DNA from: Spirochaetales bacterium Spiro_01
Lineage (GTDB): Bacteria; Spirochaetota; Spirochaetia; Sphaerochaetales; Sphaerochaetaceae
Length of the DNA stretch: 7,505 bases
Assembly (NCBI GenBank): GCA_001604265.1
Contig: LVBC01000133.1
Location: 1-7,505, forward strand
Direction: 5' to 3'
Positions 6,282-7,505 of the stretch are shown piece after piece. Below the pieces are notes generated by a model, which saw nothing but the letters and a program-made list of their open reading frames with translations, had not been told where the DNA came from and did not search any database. The translations under genes were made by a program, and so were the position numbers. Within the stretch, counting starts at the first letter, position 1. Each line of letters opens with the position of its first letter.

Positions 6282-6304
6282 GAGGACTCTACATCCTCGA
6301 GGGA
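6282..6304 (+). promoter_or_regulatory. Small hairpin and palindrome at the E1 ribosome-binding site
   Basis: GAGGA (6282-6286) can pair with TCCTC (6294-6298). The overlapping 8-bp palindrome CCTCGAGG (6295-6302) runs into the probable Shine-Dalgarno GAGGGA (6299-6304), 8 nt from the ATG. The two foldings exclude each other, and only the second would hide the ribosome site. This could be chance in a short leader. Confidence 0.25.
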
Positions 6305-6312
6305 AGAATCAC

Positions 6313-7505
6313 ATGTCAATCGATTCACTTAGGCTCATGCTGACAAGCAGGGCCTTTGAAGAGAAGCTCCAGGAGCTCTTTTCCAAGAGAGTTCTGCATG
6401 GAACAACACATCTGAACATAGGGCAGGAAGCAAGCCACGTTGGGCTTGCAGAGGGCATTTGCGATGCCGACTGGATCGTCCCTACACACCGCTGTCACGG
6501 TTTCAATATAGCTACAGGAAGCTCGATCGAGAGAATGTTCTCCGAGATGCTCGGATCAAGAGACGGACTCTGCTCCGGTCTTGGTGGCAGCATGCACATG
6601 AGCGACAGGGAGCACCACAACCTCGGCTCCTCGGCAGTCGTTGGCTCCTCGGTCGGCCTCGCAGTCGGCCTTGGGCTTGCCCTGAAGAGGCAGAAGAGAG
6701 ATGGAATTGCCGTTGCGATCCTTGGCGATGGTGCAACGAGCAGGGGAGTCGTGCACGAGGCCATGAATCTTGCTTCTGTCTGGTCACTTCCCGTTCTCTT
6801 CTACTGTGAGAATAACCACTACGGCATGTCGGCATCCTCGGAGAGGATGGTCGCGATAGACGATATATCGAAGCGCGCAGCAGCTTACTCTATGAAGGCC
6901 TACACTGCAGACGGAAATGATTACCATGCAGTAAAGGAGACTGTCTCCAGTGCCAGGAAGCATATCGTGGAAAGTGGAAGACCCTGTCTTGTGGTCGTGG
7001 ATACCTATCGACAGTGCGGCCACAGCAAGAACGATGGCAGAGTCTACAGGACAAGAGAGGAGGAGCTGCTCTGGAAGGAGAAGGATCCGATTCTCAGGCT
7101 GGAAAGGTCGCTTGGTCTTTCCGAAGCAGAGATGGAGAAGCTGAGAGAGGAGGCAACCTCAACTGTCGAGGAGGCCTTCGAGAGAGCATATGGGAAAAAA
7201 GACGATATCCTGACAGAAGATGAGCTGCTTTCACTTGCAGAGACACCTGTGAGAAATACTCCGGTCGTTGTCGGAAGGACGCACTCTGCCAGCTGCAGAG
7301 AGGCTATAAACGAGGCACTTTCAGAGATTCTCTCCTCTGATGAGAGGGCGACTCTGATCGGGGAGGATGTGGGTGCATACGGAGGCTGCTTCGGAGTTTC
7401 GAAGGGACTTTTGGATAGGTATCCGGACCAGGTACTCGAGACTCCAGTCTCCGAGGAGGCCTTTGCAGATATGGCAGTGGGAGCTGCCACAATGGGCGAG
7501 CATCC
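6313..7505 (+). CDS. 2-oxoacid (pyruvate/acetoin-type) dehydrogenase E1, alpha-beta fusion, 3' end outside window
   Basis: This is the thiamine-diphosphate decarboxylase component that oxidises a 2-oxoacid and passes the acyl group to an E2 lipoyl protein. The frame is open for 397 codons to the window edge, with no stop. Residues 1 to about 265 are a complete E1 alpha: THLNIGQEASHVG (32-44), PTHRCHG (57-63), GLGGSMHMSD (89-98), the ThDP/Mg motif from GDGA (138-141) to ENNHYGMS (166-173), and the phosphorylation-loop region YRQCGHSKNDGRVYR (232-246), ending WKEKDPI (254-260). A charged linker (about 265-315) follows, then E1 beta begins: SCREAINEALSEIL (327-340), GEDVGAYGGCFGVSKGL (350-366), and TPVSEEAFADMAVGAA (377-392). 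Both subunits are therefore one polypeptide. The ATG at 6313 has GAGGGA 8 nt upstream and no in-frame alternative upstream. Whether the substrate is pyruvate, acetoin or a branched-chain acid cannot be told; E2 and E3 would be expected downstream. Confidence 0.93.
   Translation, partial: MSIDSLRLMLTSRAFEEKLQELFSKRVLHGTTHLNIGQEASHVGLAEGICDADWIVPTHRCHGFNIATGSSIERMFSEMLGSRDGLCSGLGGSMHMSDREHHNLGSSAVVGSSVGLAVGLGLALKRQKRDGIAVAILGDGATSRGVVHEAMNLASVWSLPVLFYCENNHYGMSASSERMVAIDDISKRAAAYSMKAYTADGNDYHAVKETVSSARKHIVESGRPCLVVVDTYRQCGHSKNDGRVYRTREEELLWKEKDPILRLERSLGLSEAEMEKLREEATSTVEEAFERAYGKKDDILTEDELLSLAETPVRNTPVVVGRTHSASCREAINEALSEILSSDERATLIGEDVGAYGGCFGVSKGLLDRYPDQVLETPVSEEAFADMAVGAATMGEH

Noticed and set aside
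6459..6809. 116-codon plus-strand frame inside the E1 alpha region
   Set aside because: The 6313 frame carries every E1 alpha motif through this stretch, so this arginine/tryptophan-rich frame is a shadow.
7044..7490. 148-codon minus-strand, serine-rich frame opposite the E1 gene
   Set aside because: The serine richness is the mirror of GAG/GAA-rich E1 codons; no start signal or known family.
1..7505. CRISPR array, tRNA/rRNA genes, complete insertion sequence or integrase
   Set aside because: No regularly spaced repeats, no cloverleaf or rRNA-like blocks and no complete transposase were seen; the only mobile-type gene is the short nuclease remnant.

Overview
The window is about half G+C and densely coded, with short intergenic gaps. 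It contains seven intact or window-truncated genes and one degraded gene. Nothing in it identifies the species. An animal-type adenylosuccinate lyase, an E1 alpha-beta fusion, a Rpn/PD-(D/E)XK transposase remnant, strong AGA/AGG arginine bias and clear Shine-Dalgarno sites together suggest an anaerobic, host-associated bacterium. A spirochaete of the Sphaerochaeta/Treponema type is my best guess, held with low to moderate confidence.

Layout from left to right. A two-gene plus-strand unit comes first: a long AlaX-type alanyl-tRNA editing protein (114-1232), overlapped by 8 nt by a small multi-pass membrane protein resembling the VTT/DedA (SNARE-associated) family (1225-1797). A 31-nt convergent gap holding a hairpin separates this from purB, which is on the minus strand (1829-3256). 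Divergent from purB is a short plus-strand ORF (3345-3686) that looks like an internally deleted Rpn/PD-(D/E)XK transposase-family nuclease. A strong hairpin with a T-rich tail (3690-3729) terminates a three-gene minus-strand operon read hpt -> HPT1-like phosphoribosyltransferase -> purA (6146 down to 3750). A 166-nt divergent intergenic region (6147-6312) carries plausible promoters in both directions. The plus-strand gene beyond it (6313 to the window end) is a thiamine-diphosphate 2-oxoacid dehydrogenase E1 with the alpha subunit fused to the start of the beta subunit. It is cut by the window edge.

How the genes work together: the minus-strand genes make a compact purine route. Two different purine phosphoribosyltransferases capture free bases (Hpt: hypoxanthine to IMP; the HPT1-like enzyme: hypoxanthine, xanthine or guanine), PurA converts IMP to adenylosuccinate, and PurB converts that to AMP. 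PurB also serves the SAICAR step of de novo synthesis. The AlaX gene guards alanyl-tRNA fidelity, and the E1 gene belongs to central carbon metabolism. I see no CRISPR array, tRNA, rRNA, complete insertion sequence or obviously novel multi-gene system. The points most worth a second look are the deleted nuclease between purA and purB, the altered conserved motifs in PurA, the missing ribosome-binding site of purB, and the pairing of two phosphoribosyltransferases with purA.
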